Assembly: GCA_964577275.1 (NCBI GenBank)
Contig: CAZNYR010000005.1
Coordinates: forward strand, 6,271 to 70,270
DNA from: UBA2561 sp964577275
GTDB taxonomy: Bacteria; Bacteroidota; Bacteroidia; Cytophagales; Thermoflexibacteraceae
DNA length: 64,000 nt
Direction: 5' to 3'
Below are positions 45,985 to 54,062 of this stretch, one piece after another (the stretch's first letter is position 1; every line of letters begins with the position of its first letter). The notes below the pieces were generated by a model. It saw nothing but the letters and a program-made list of their open reading frames with translations. It searched no databases and was not told the DNA's origin. Made by a program: the position numbers and the translations under genes.

Positions 45985-46944
45985 ATGGAACTTTTTAGAC
46001 AAATCTTACATATCTTGGTCATCAGTTCAGTCGGCTTTTCTGTGCTGAATGTCTATCTGACCATCAATAAACTCTGGAAACGAAAGCACCTCAAGGTTGT
46101 TGCCGATAGTATTTCGGTCGCAGGGCGATTAGTCGCCTTTGTGGGAGGCTCTATTCTGGGACTCAATCTGTTACTGGATGCCGAATGGCTGGGCGGTACG
46201 AACCGAATGCTCTTTGTTATCTTGGCAATCCTTCAAACTTTTATTGGCATTGGTTTTTGGGTAGAATCTGAAAGTGGTAAAAATTTTTTTCAATTATTGC
46301 GTGACTCCTTACGTGACGAACGCAAAGAATCTGCCGAATTAGCCAAGTCTTTTTTCCGTCCTTCTCATGCCGAATTGGTCTTGGATATTCTGACCGAAGT
46401 AGCACTGATTGACGAAGTATTAGACCCCAGAGAGCGTGAATTTATTCAGGCGTTTGCTGATTCATGGAAAATCAAAATTTCGTGGGAAGAAATCGAAAAA
46501 CGACTCGCCAAAGGACAGTTTAGTTATGACAAACTGCGGGAGAATATGATTCTCTATCTCAAAACGCATCCGCCTCATTTTCAGACCTCTCAACTTGCCG
46601 ATTTGCTCAATATGTTGGTCAATATTGACGAAGAAGTATCCGAAGAAGAAGATTTGATTTTGGCAGAATTGACAGGGCTAATTCATGGATATATGCACGC
46701 TGGAGAAGCCCAAAAACATTACGAAGTAGCCTTGATTCCGCAGGATAAACTGCAAGAAGAAGAAATGGCATTATTGCTCAAAGACATCAGCAAAAAATCC
46801 GAACTCGCCGGCGGTTATGCTTTCCGATTAGGTCCTTTTTATTCCCAAAAATATGCTCAAGTCATTTGTGATAAATATCGAGAAATGGAATATTTTTCGA
46901 TTTGGTTTGAAGCCAATAAACCTCAAGATATTGAAGACGATTAA
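45985..46944 (+). CDS. TerB-like membrane protein with C-terminal SPOR-like segment (paralogue 2)
   Basis: This 319-residue protein is a tandem duplicate of the preceding gene, with the same layout. Matching blocks are SVLNVYLTINKLWKRKH at the N-terminus (VVNVYLTLNKLWRRKH in paralogue 1), PSHAELVLDILTEVALIDEVLDPRERE, LVNIDEEVSEEEDLILAELTGLIHGY, and a YAFRLGPFYSQKYAQVICDKYRE tail. It starts 24 bp after the first gene and is clearly part of the same operon. The OmpA/PD40 gene starts 86 bp downstream on the same strand, so the three genes may be expressed together. The function is unknown. Confidence 0.65.
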   Translation: MELFRQILHILVISSVGFSVLNVYLTINKLWKRKHLKVVADSISVAGRLVAFVGGSILGLNLLLDAEWLGGTNRMLFVILAILQTFIGIGFWVESESGKNFFQLLRDSLRDERKESAELAKSFFRPSHAELVLDILTEVALIDEVLDPREREFIQAFADSWKIKISWEEIEKRLAKGQFSYDKLRENMILYLKTHPPHFQTSQLADLLNMLVNIDEEVSEEEDLILAELTGLIHGYMHAGEAQKHYEVALIPQDKLQEEEMALLLKDISKKSELAGGYAFRLGPFYSQKYAQVICDKYREMEYFSIWFEANKPQDIEDD

Positions 46945-47030
46945 TTTTATTTATTATACTATATTATTTGAAAATCAATACGTTACATCCAAATCAAACA
47001 AAATTATCTCAAACTATAATACAACAAACA

Positions 47031-48554
47031 ATGAGGCGTAATTTATATTTTATTTTCTGTATCTTCCTGACTATCAATGTATCGGCACAAGAACCTCAAA
47101 ATTTAGGCAAACAAGTAAACTCTGCCAGTACAGATGCCGAACCCAAAATATCGCCCGATGGCAAAACTCTTTATTTCTGTCGCCGACAAGACTCGGCAAA
47201 TGTGGGCGGCTATCTGGCAGCAGCCGATATTTGGTACACCGAATTATTACCTTCGGGCAAATGGACAAAAGCCAAAAATCCTCGTAAACCCCTGAACGAC
47301 ACCAGTTTTAACCAAGTCATCGGCATTCGTTCCGATGGACACGCCATGCTCATCAATGGAGGCTATCAACCCAATGTCGATACACGAGTTTATATCGCAT
47401 ACAAAAATGACCAAGGCGAATGGTCAAAACCCGAACCCCTGTTTTTTGAGGGTTTTAGTGCCAAACAAGCGGGCGACCAAAATTTTGCGGTTTCCGCTGA
47501 TTTTCAGACACTTATAATTTCGATGGCTTGGAAAAATGAAACCGAAGGCGAATTTGACCTCTTTGTAAGTTTTTGGGATAATACTCAAAAAAAATGGTCA
47601 AAACCACGCACATTAGGAAAAACCCTTAATACACATTTATCGGAAGTTTTTCCCGTATTAGCCAATGATAATCGAACCCTATATTTCTCCTCCAAAGGAC
47701 ATGGCGGATACGGCAGTTATGATATTTTTATGAGCAAAAGACTGGACGAATCATGGGAAATGTGGTCGCAACCCAAAAACTTAGGCGCAAACATTAATTC
47801 GGCGGGCTATGATGCTGATTTTACGGTAGATGCAAAAGCGGAATACGCCTATATTAGCCGAGATGCCAACACCTTCGGAAGTTTTGATATTTTCCAAATT
47901 AAACTCCCCGAAGACATCAAACCTGAACCTGTTATCTTATTGACTGGCAAAGTCTTAGACCAAAAAAATGGTAAACAAATTGCCGAAAAAATTACCTACT
48001 TTGATGACAAAGGAAAGAAACTCGGTCAGATGAGTTCGACCGCCTCCGAAAACTATCATATTACGCTGGCTTGCGGACAAAAATACCGTGTCGTGGCGGG
48101 TGGAACAAATTATTTTGAGGCAGAAAAATGGATAGATTTAACCCAAAAAAAGGCTTACGAAGAGATAATTCAAGACTTTCGTTTGAAAATGAATAAAAAT
48201 CTTGCTCCTACTGCTGGCACATCCGAAACCATTGAAAAAATTAATTTTTCATTCGCAAAATTTGATTTTTCATCAAAATATTACACCTATCTCAACGAAA
48301 TCATTACCAAAATGACACAAAATGATACCTTAAACCTTGAAATTCAGGGACATACCGATAATATTGGCACAGATGAAAATAATCAAATACTTTCCGAAAA
48401 ACGAGCCAAAATCATTGCTGATTACCTGATAAAAAAAGGCATTCCAGAAAACCGAATTCAAGTCAAAGGAATGGGCGAAAGTTCACCGATTGAATCCAAC
48501 GATTCGGCAAACGGAAGAGCTAAAAATCGAAGAGTCGAATTAATTTTTAAATAA
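47031..48554 (+). CDS. PD40 beta-propeller / OmpA-like peptidoglycan-binding protein
   Basis: This 507-residue envelope protein starts at ATG 47031 (signal peptide MRRNLYFIFCIFLTINVSAQ). The N-terminal half contains PD40-type propeller repeats, for example DAEPKISPDGKTLYFCRR and LANDNRTLYFSSKGHGGYGSYDIF. A small carboxypeptidase-regulatory-like domain lies at about 300-380. The C-terminal 110 residues form an OmpA-like domain with NLEIQGHTDNIGTDENN and LIKKGIPENRIQVKGMGESSP, which binds peptidoglycan. The overall design matches the PorE-type and related OmpA/PD40 proteins of Bacteroidota, which anchor outer-membrane machinery, but this copy is not next to por genes. The assignment to any machine is inference. 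Confidence 0.85.
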   Translation: MRRNLYFIFCIFLTINVSAQEPQNLGKQVNSASTDAEPKISPDGKTLYFCRRQDSANVGGYLAAADIWYTELLPSGKWTKAKNPRKPLNDTSFNQVIGIRSDGHAMLINGGYQPNVDTRVYIAYKNDQGEWSKPEPLFFEGFSAKQAGDQNFAVSADFQTLIISMAWKNETEGEFDLFVSFWDNTQKKWSKPRTLGKTLNTHLSEVFPVLANDNRTLYFSSKGHGGYGSYDIFMSKRLDESWEMWSQPKNLGANINSAGYDADFTVDAKAEYAYISRDANTFGSFDIFQIKLPEDIKPEPVILLTGKVLDQKNGKQIAEKITYFDDKGKKLGQMSSTASENYHITLACGQKYRVVAGGTNYFEAEKWIDLTQKKAYEEIIQDFRLKMNKNLAPTAGTSETIEKINFSFAKFDFSSKYYTYLNEIITKMTQNDTLNLEIQGHTDNIGTDENNQILSEKRAKIIADYLIKKGIPENRIQVKGMGESSPIESNDSANGRAKNRRVELIFK

Positions 48555-48556
48555 AT

Positions 48557-48605
48557 AAAATTCCGTTTCGTGTGGAATATCGTGAATATATCGAAACGGA
48601 ATTTT
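48557..48605. terminator. Bidirectional terminator between the OmpA and TonB-receptor-like genes
   Basis: AAAATTCCGTTTCG at 48557-48570 pairs exactly with CGAAACGGAATTTT at 48592-48605 (14 bp). It covers the last base pairs of the minus-strand gene and lies just after the plus-strand stop, so it can serve both convergent genes. Confidence 0.75.
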
Positions 48606-51225
48606 AAAATCCAAATTTTAGCCCCACATAAATCTGCCGTGGACGAAGTTGAAACTCACTAATTTGAGCCGTAAATAATTGATTATGAATTGTATAAAAA
48701 TATTTTGTGTTTAAAATATTATTGAAGTTCAAATCTAAATCTATGCCTTTTTTTAGGCTATGGCGATAATTCAAATTCAAAAAATACACCTCATCGGGAC
48801 GCTCAAAATAATGATTTCGTAAATATGTAAATGTCATACCTAACGTTTGAGTTTTGCTTGGATAAAGACGTAAACCTATTTCGTGATTTTGTGAGAAAAT
48901 TTCATTCAATTCCGACTCATTTAATTGATTCTTGAACCATGTAAGGTTTCCTCTCCAAAACCATGATAACCAACGCATAGGGTTCGTTTCGATACTTGCC
49001 TCCGAATTGATTTGCCGATTGGAAATAGACGTGCGAAATTCCTCCATAAAAATAGGCGTTTTTGTCCATGAAAACGATTGTTTAAATTTCCATGTCGTTT
49101 TAATTTTAGAACTGTATTTGCTTGTATGTAAGGTAGTTATGTGAGAGTCCGAGATGTTTTTTTGAGTAATCGCCTCAACAATATTTTGTCCATTCGGAAG
49201 GATAGAATTTTGTAATAAAATATTTTTGGTCTGGTGCGTATATGTGTAATTTATGCCCACAAAAAATGCTGAAATTGGGTCTTGAAACGACATTCCTGCA
49301 CGTAAGATATGATGCGTTTCTTGTCGAATCGGAGCATTATATAGTGTCAGATTGCGATAATTTTGTAAAATATAACTGGGATAAATTTCCTGAATTGTCC
49401 CAAATTTATTGCGCCGATGCCCGTCCAAATTCACTTTCCAGTACATCCATTCTTTACGAACAGAAATGCGAGGCTCAAAAGTAAATTGCGTCATTTTTCG
49501 AGGCTGTTCTGACGAAATTGCCTCAAAATTTCGTTGTCCAAACGGTGTTCTGAACTGAATATACCAATTTTTATGCTGATAATGCCACTCCGAATCCACA
49601 AATAAATATGTGCGTAAATAACTCAAATTATTCTGAAAATCAGACGATAATCGAGCTTCCGTTTCGCCCAAAATCCAAGAGTTCAACTGTTGTTTATCAA
49701 GCGAAAACCCAATCTTAGGCACGACCATCCATTTGCCAATTTTGCGCCCGAAATGCAAACTATTTTTCGTATGAAAATCCGAAAATTGGAGCATTTGCCG
49801 TGCGGTCGGACTTGAAAATAACGTATCAAAATACGGAACATTTGTCAGTAAACTTGGCATTTTTTCGGTATAATGCGTGTTAGATTTAAAGGTTAAAAGT
49901 GTATTTTTTATCGGAAAAATCCATTTTAGACGATTAGAAATATGACTATTTGATAAATTAACTTTCTGATGGACATTTTGCGTACCCGTAATTAAACCTT
50001 CTTCTTGATTCCATTTTCGTTCAAAAGAAAATTCGTTTCGTAAAAAATTTTTCGTGGTATTTTTTTCCAAAATAAACTTGCCTTCCAACTCTCGAAATCG
50101 AAACGCATTCCGCTGGATTTCCTCTAATTCGACTGTTCCCGAAGGCATAAAAAATCGGGATGTCATTTTTCCGTATTGTTGCTGATAATCATGGAGATAT
50201 GAAAGACTACTTTTCAGTTGAAAGTCTTTTTTGAGGCGTGTCAGATGATTGAAATTCAAGACGTGCGTCTGATTGTCCAGCCAAATTTTTTCCTGCAAAG
50301 GAGGCAAATTCAAAGGCACAATTCCCAGCCATTGAAAAGGCAATGTTTGCATCTCAAAATATTCCATCCACTCCGTTGCGGATAAATATTTAAGCTGATT
50401 GGCGATATTTTTACCCGTATTATTGGTTTGATAAGATACAATTAATTGTTGTTTTTTATTAAAAAGCATCGGTGTAATATTTGCCTTCCAAAGCAAAGGT
50501 AAAAAACCCATTCCCAGTTCAGCCGTTCCCGTTACGGCAATACTTTTTTTGAGTTTAATATTTAGCGCAGCTTTGCCACTGTAAACTAAGGAATCCAAAA
50601 TTCGGATAGGTTGATGATTTTCCAAAACCTCGACTTTGGCAACTGCATCGGCAGGTAAGTTTTGATTGGCTAAGTTATATTTTCCTTCCAATAAATCCAA
50701 TCCTTCGATATAATATTTGTTAATGGGCTGATTCTGATACAAGATTTTTCCATCACTTTTGACCTCAATTCCGGGCATTCTTTTGAGAACATCGGCAATC
50801 ACGCGGTCTTCTTGACGCTTAAAACTTTCGACATCATAACGCAATGTATCGCCGTATTTTCGGATGGGTTCTCGATTTTCAAAAATGATTTCTTCCAATT
50901 CTACGGACGTATTAATTACCTGAAAATCAATTTTTTGTGTTCGGTTTGGAATAATTTTCTCCTCTTTTTCGTAAGCAATATGCGTTACTCGAATGACCAA
51001 AGAATCCGCCTCCAATTCAGGAACTTTTATCGAATAATTTCCTTCGTTATTCGTAATCGAAAAAGCCCGTATTGCTGCCTCACCAATTTTCAGCACGACT
51101 ACATTTGCCTTTCCGATAGGCTCATGAGATAAATTTGTAATGTTTCCTGAAATTATGAACGAATTTTGAGCATAAATAGAAGTGATAATTAAATAAAAAA
51201 CTAAAAGCAAACTATATTTTCGCAT
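48604..51225 (-). CDS. TonB-dependent-receptor-like outer-membrane barrel with carboxypeptidase-regulatory domain
   Basis: This 873-residue protein has a signal peptide (MRKYSLLLVFYLIITSIYAQ), a CarboxypepD_reg-like beta domain (about 24-110, with NEGNYSIKVPELEADSLVIRV), a plug-like region (about 120-225, with VIADVLKRMPGIEVKSDGKILYQ), and a long barrel that ends in phenylalanine, as outer-membrane barrels do. It is the last gene of the peptide/GLPGLI cassette, 24 bp after a GLPGLI gene. Receptors of this kind are often encoded beside GLPGLI proteins in Bacteroidota. I see no clear TonB box, so energy coupling is uncertain. It may export, capture or receive the small peptides encoded upstream; that is inference. 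Confidence 0.82.
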   Translation of the reverse strand: MRKYSLLLVFYLIITSIYAQNSFIISGNITNLSHEPIGKANVVVLKIGEAAIRAFSITNNEGNYSIKVPELEADSLVIRVTHIAYEKEEKIIPNRTQKIDFQVINTSVELEEIIFENREPIRKYGDTLRYDVESFKRQEDRVIADVLKRMPGIEVKSDGKILYQNQPINKYYIEGLDLLEGKYNLANQNLPADAVAKVEVLENHQPIRILDSLVYSGKAALNIKLKKSIAVTGTAELGMGFLPLLWKANITPMLFNKKQQLIVSYQTNNTGKNIANQLKYLSATEWMEYFEMQTLPFQWLGIVPLNLPPLQEKIWLDNQTHVLNFNHLTRLKKDFQLKSSLSYLHDYQQQYGKMTSRFFMPSGTVELEEIQRNAFRFRELEGKFILEKNTTKNFLRNEFSFERKWNQEEGLITGTQNVHQKVNLSNSHISNRLKWIFPIKNTLLTFKSNTHYTEKMPSLLTNVPYFDTLFSSPTARQMLQFSDFHTKNSLHFGRKIGKWMVVPKIGFSLDKQQLNSWILGETEARLSSDFQNNLSYLRTYLFVDSEWHYQHKNWYIQFRTPFGQRNFEAISSEQPRKMTQFTFEPRISVRKEWMYWKVNLDGHRRNKFGTIQEIYPSYILQNYRNLTLYNAPIRQETHHILRAGMSFQDPISAFFVGINYTYTHQTKNILLQNSILPNGQNIVEAITQKNISDSHITTLHTSKYSSKIKTTWKFKQSFSWTKTPIFMEEFRTSISNRQINSEASIETNPMRWLSWFWRGNLTWFKNQLNESELNEIFSQNHEIGLRLYPSKTQTLGMTFTYLRNHYFERPDEVYFLNLNYRHSLKKGIDLDLNFNNILNTKYFYTIHNQLFTAQISEFQLRPRQIYVGLKFGF

Positions 51226-51264
51226 GGTTTTCGAGTTTGAAAATGTAAATTATTCCAGTTCGAT
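51216..51264. repeat. 49-bp direct repeat, copy 1
   Basis: This 49-bp stretch is identical to 52447-52495. It covers the 3' end of a GLPGLI gene, the 24-bp spacer and the first codons of the next gene (here the receptor-like gene). The identity includes the non-coding spacer, so it records a segmental duplication. Confidence 0.85.
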
Positions 51265-52083
51265 GGGATTATTGTTTTTGGCAAATTTTTCTTTTAGTTT
51301 TTTCTGTACCTTATCCTTTATTTCAGCATCTTGACCAAAGAAATTTTGCCCATTTTGTGCCAATATATCAATCATATTTATTTCAAAATTTTTCTTGACT
51401 GCCTTAAATTTTGGCTTGGATAATTTGTGTAATGGAGTAACTTGATGCAAGTAAATATATTGATTATCAATGGGTTGTATGATTTTAAGTTCAAAAATAT
51501 AATCTTGTTCGCTATCTTGTACTTTTGTAATAAAACCGGGCAATCCTTGAAATTTATACGGTCCGTTATTCACGGGAATTTGATTCGTGAACCATGCTTC
51601 ATAATACCGTCCTGCATAAAAAGTTGTGGCTTTTTGGCAAACATAACCTGCAATCGTATCGGTTTGAGGCTCAATTTGCCATAAAAACTGACAAAGTTCC
51701 TCATATCCGTATTCTTTCTCAAGATGTTCCGTTACAGTAACTTTATTTGATTCAGGATAATTTTTATAAATTCGGATGTGATTTCTTACTTTTGGCATTT
51801 TCAACAAATTTCCTAATAAAGCATCAGTATCTTTGTTTTGATGAGCTAATCTTACGGAATCTCTTAAATACAAAGATTCACTTACAAACAAAGCGATTTT
51901 TTGACCAATAAGCAGGCGCATCATCGTTTGATTTTTTTGGGCATCGGTAGAATCTTCCTGATAAATAAGTTGATAATGAGCCATATATTCCAATTTATCC
52001 AAAATTTTAGTAGTTTGGGCTTGCATATTTAAACTAAACAATATGCCACAAACCGCAGAAAAAACTTGAAATTGTTTTTGCAT
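51250..52083 (-). CDS. GLPGLI family protein (copy 1)
   Basis: This 277-residue secreted protein starts at the ATG at 52083 (MQKQFQVFSAVCGILFSLNMQAQ, signal peptide). It has the GLPGLI family architecture: an N-terminal strand with YMAHYQLIYQEDSTD, then AGYVCQKATTFYAGR/YYEAWFT and the diagnostic NNGPYKFQGLPGFITKVQD, here with the variant GLPGFI. The C-terminus is lysine-rich and ends IELE. The function of the family is unknown; it is periplasmic or surface. It follows a four-cysteine peptide gene and precedes the receptor-like gene by 24 bp. It is strongly similar to copy 2 in the C-terminal two-thirds. Confidence 0.88.
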   Translation of the reverse strand: MQKQFQVFSAVCGILFSLNMQAQTTKILDKLEYMAHYQLIYQEDSTDAQKNQTMMRLLIGQKIALFVSESLYLRDSVRLAHQNKDTDALLGNLLKMPKVRNHIRIYKNYPESNKVTVTEHLEKEYGYEELCQFLWQIEPQTDTIAGYVCQKATTFYAGRYYEAWFTNQIPVNNGPYKFQGLPGFITKVQDSEQDYIFELKIIQPIDNQYIYLHQVTPLHKLSKPKFKAVKKNFEINMIDILAQNGQNFFGQDAEIKDKVQKKLKEKFAKNNNPIELE

Positions 52084-52105
52084 CTTACTTTGAATTACAA
52101 AAAAC

Positions 52106-52140
52106 AACATGAGCTAAAAGACTTGTTTTTAGTTCATGTT
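52106..52140 (-). terminator. Hairpin between peptide gene 1 and GLPGLI copy 1
   Basis: AACATGAGCTAAAA at 52106-52119 pairs with TTTTAGTTCATGTT at 52127-52140 with one G-U/mismatch position. On the minus strand the stem is followed by TTGTTTTTTG. It can end most transcripts after the peptide gene, leaving only a fraction to read into GLPGLI. Confidence 0.6.
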
Positions 52141-52207
52141 GCTTTAAGTTAGTATAATATTTTAATTATATTGTTTGTAAAAAATGTTTCAGACCTAATT
52201 ACATTAA

Positions 52208-52456
52208 TTAGCATATCCTATCAATCATATTGACAATAGAATTCGTAATTTTGTCTGCAGAAGCTCCTGAACAGTAAAGTCCAGTATAATCAATACAGGG
52301 TATGTAAAACCCAACACAATCTTCTGTTTTCTTAATCTTTTTGACGGTTTTGGTTTCCACTGGAGTTGTTTCTGTGGTTTTAGATTCCGTTTCTGTGGCA
52401 AAACTTACGCTCGTCATGCCCAGTGATAAAACAAAAGCAAAAAATAATTTTCGCAT
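52208..52456 (-). CDS. Four-cysteine secreted peptide (paralogue 1)
   Basis: This 82-residue protein has a Sec signal peptide (MRKLFFAFVLSLGMTSVSFA, likely cut after Ala20), a Thr/Glu/Lys-rich linker (21-46, ending in a basic KKIKK), and a C-terminal core with cysteines at 47, 54, 62 and 82. The spacing is C-x6-C-x7-C-x19-C. The same pattern, with 17 in the last loop, is kept by the paralogue at 53383-53631, whose core otherwise differs. The signal-peptide-coding DNA is identical in the two over 68 bp. It stands before a GLPGLI gene with a hairpin in between. I do not recognise a family; resemblance to small Bacteroidota secreted families (NVEALA or DUF6520-like) is possible but not shown. 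Confidence 0.75.
   Translation of the reverse strand: MRKLFFAFVLSLGMTSVSFATETESKTTETTPVETKTVKKIKKTEDCVGFYIPCIDYTGLYCSGASADKITNSIVNMIDRIC
52389..52456. repeat. 68-bp identical segment over the signal-peptide region, copy 1
   Basis: Identical to 53564-53631 without a mismatch. It covers the first 22-23 codons of the peptide gene. Similarity continues with scattered substitutions through the linker and then stops at the cysteine core. Confidence 0.9.
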
Positions 52457-52495
52457 GGTTTTCGAGTTTGAAAATGTAAATTATTCCAGTTCGAT
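52447..52495. repeat. 49-bp direct repeat, copy 2
   Basis: Identical to 51216-51264. It spans the 3' end of GLPGLI copy 2, the 24-bp spacer and the first codons of peptide gene 1. Confidence 0.85.
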
Positions 52496-53317
52496 AATAT
52501 TATTTTTATTGCGTAAATATTTCAATTTTTTTTGGCGTGATTCTTCAGAAGAAATAACCGTTAGCCCATGTTCTGCCTTTACTCCTTCAGGGTCTTCTAA
52601 AAACCTACGTTCTAAGTTTTTGTATGCTTTTCGAGAAACTTTGCGATTATATTTATCTTCAATAAAAATAATACGTTCAGGGTCATTATTCTTTTCCAAG
52701 TATTTAAATGTGAAAATATAATGTTTTTTCGTATCCTGTACTTTTGTAATAAAACCGGGCAATCCTTGAAATTTATACGGTCCATCATTTATCGGAATTT
52801 CTGTCGTAAACCATGCCTCATAATTGCGACCCCCAAAAGAAGTCGTCGCTTTCTGACAAACATAACCTGCCACCGTATCTGTCTGATTTTCAATCTTCCA
52901 GCTAAATAAATCCATCGGCTCTTCGTATAAATATCCTTTGACATATTTTTTTGCGTGCGTAATTTTGCCAGTCGGATAATTTTTATAGATTTTATACATC
53001 AAATGCGCTTTAGGTAATCCTAACATTTGTGAAAGCAAAACATACGGGTCTTCTCCCTTAAAACCTAAACATACAGAATCTTTTAAATACAGATTTTGCT
53101 CTAAAAACTCGGATGTATTGCTTCCAACTAATAAAATCATTTTGGCAGAACGCACTTTTTCCAAATCTGTCGAATCTTCTCTGTACTTCAAATCATAGAA
53201 ACAAGTGTATTTAACATTGTCAATTTTTTGTTTGACACCATAACTAATTTTCTGAGCTTTTACACTACCTGAAAAAGCAGTAAAAAAGAATATAAATATG
53301 ATATATCTTGATTTCAT
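52481..53317 (-). CDS. GLPGLI family protein (copy 2)
   Basis: This 278-residue secreted protein starts at the ATG at 53317 (MKSRYIIFIFFFTAFSGSVKAQ, signal peptide). Its GLPGLI signature reads NDGPYKFQGLPGFITKVQD, nearly the same as copy 1, and it shares TDTVAGYVCQKATTSFGGRNYEAWF. A cysteine-rich N-terminal strand, VKYTCFYDLKYREDSTD, is also similar. The C-terminus ends IIELE, as in copy 1. It follows the second four-cysteine peptide gene by 65 bp and precedes peptide gene 1 by 24 bp. The two copies arose by duplication together with the peptide genes. Confidence 0.88.
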   Translation of the reverse strand: MKSRYIIFIFFFTAFSGSVKAQKISYGVKQKIDNVKYTCFYDLKYREDSTDLEKVRSAKMILLVGSNTSEFLEQNLYLKDSVCLGFKGEDPYVLLSQMLGLPKAHLMYKIYKNYPTGKITHAKKYVKGYLYEEPMDLFSWKIENQTDTVAGYVCQKATTSFGGRNYEAWFTTEIPINDGPYKFQGLPGFITKVQDTKKHYIFTFKYLEKNNDPERIIFIEDKYNRKVSRKAYKNLERRFLEDPEGVKAEHGLTVISSEESRQKKLKYLRNKNNIIELE

Positions 53318-53332
53318 AACTATTAGTTTATA

Positions 53333-53364
53333 AAACTGTACCAAATATTAATTTGATACAGTTT
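53333..53364 (-). terminator. Hairpin between peptide gene 2 and GLPGLI copy 2
   Basis: AAACTGTA/CAAAT (53333-53346) pairs with ATTTG/TACAGTTT (53351-53364), with one mismatch between the two stem parts. The T-run on the minus strand is weak. Its position matches the hairpin after peptide gene 1, so partial termination or mRNA processing is plausible. Confidence 0.5.
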
Positions 53365-53382
53365 AGATTATCAATTATCGAA

Positions 53383-53631
53383 TTATCCGCATTTCGCCTC
53401 TGCTGCGTAAATTTCCTCCAAAGCTTCATCCGGCGTATTAGCACAAGCTAAGTGAGTTCCTTCAGTACACGAAGTCATATAACCAATACATCCGCCTTTA
53501 GCTTTCTTAGTCTTTTTGACGGTTTCGGTTTCCGCTGGAGTTATTTCTGTGGTTTTAGTTACTGTTTCTGTGGCAAAACTTACGCTCGTCATGCCCAGTG
53601 ATAAAACAAAAGCAAAAAATAATTTTCGCAT
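53383..53631 (-). CDS. Four-cysteine secreted peptide (paralogue 2)
   Basis: This 82-residue protein is a duplicate of the peptide gene at 52208-52456. The first 23 residues are the same (MRKLFFAFVLSLGMTSVSFATET), the linker is similar (ending KKTKKAKGG), and the core has cysteines at 48, 55, 63 and 81 (C-x6-C-x7-C-x17-C). Except for the cysteines and a few residues the core has diverged, including a DEALEEIYAAEAK helix-like stretch. The KGG just before the first cysteine could be a processing site, but the paralogue has TED there. It is the first gene of the cassette; its promoter should lie in the 430 bp upstream. The function is unknown. Confidence 0.75.
   Translation of the reverse strand: MRKLFFAFVLSLGMTSVSFATETVTKTTEITPAETETVKKTKKAKGGCIGYMTSCTEGTHLACANTPDEALEEIYAAEAKCG
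53564..53631. repeat. 68-bp identical segment over the signal-peptide region, copy 2
   Basis: Exact copy of 52389-52456. It ends at the ATG of peptide gene 2; sequences upstream of the two start codons differ. Confidence 0.9.
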
Positions 53632-54062
53632 CGCAATTTATGATTTAAAAGTGAGAATAAATTGTTAAAAACTAATTTTTCACAAATTTTATGAACTCAA
53701 AAACATGACTTTTGCATACCGGTACTGCTTATTTTGTGCTTTTTTAGCTCATAAACCTTATTTGTGAAGACGATGCAAAGCAAAAAAAAAAAATGATATT
53801 TCAAAATATTTTGCGTAATTTTTTTGATATAAAATCACTTTTTGTGATACTAAAAAATAATAACGCTTTGATTTTCAGGGAGTTTTTGGCACATATTTTA
53901 ACGTAAAAAAATTAATTTTGCAGATTTATGTAGTTTTCATACAGACCTGCTAAAACATTAAAATAGAAAGATAATTAAGGAATTTGATTTGGAAGGAATT
54001 ACAAATGATTGTAAAAAAAGAGAGGAAAGTAGGCAACCCTAAACCGTTGCCTTTGAAAGGTT
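53632..54062. other. Intergenic region upstream of the peptide cassette
   Basis: About 430 bp without a supported gene. It must hold the promoter of the minus-strand cassette, but no exact TAnnTTTG box was found; the nearest, TAAAATTTG, has one extra base. A palindromic TACCGGTA lies near 53720. The right end reaches the lnt stop. Confidence 0.4.

Noticed and set aside
48604..53631. Bacteriocin/RiPP cluster with modification enzymes
   Set aside because: No peptide-modifying enzyme, peptidase-containing ABC exporter or immunity gene is visible; the peptides carry Sec signal peptides instead.
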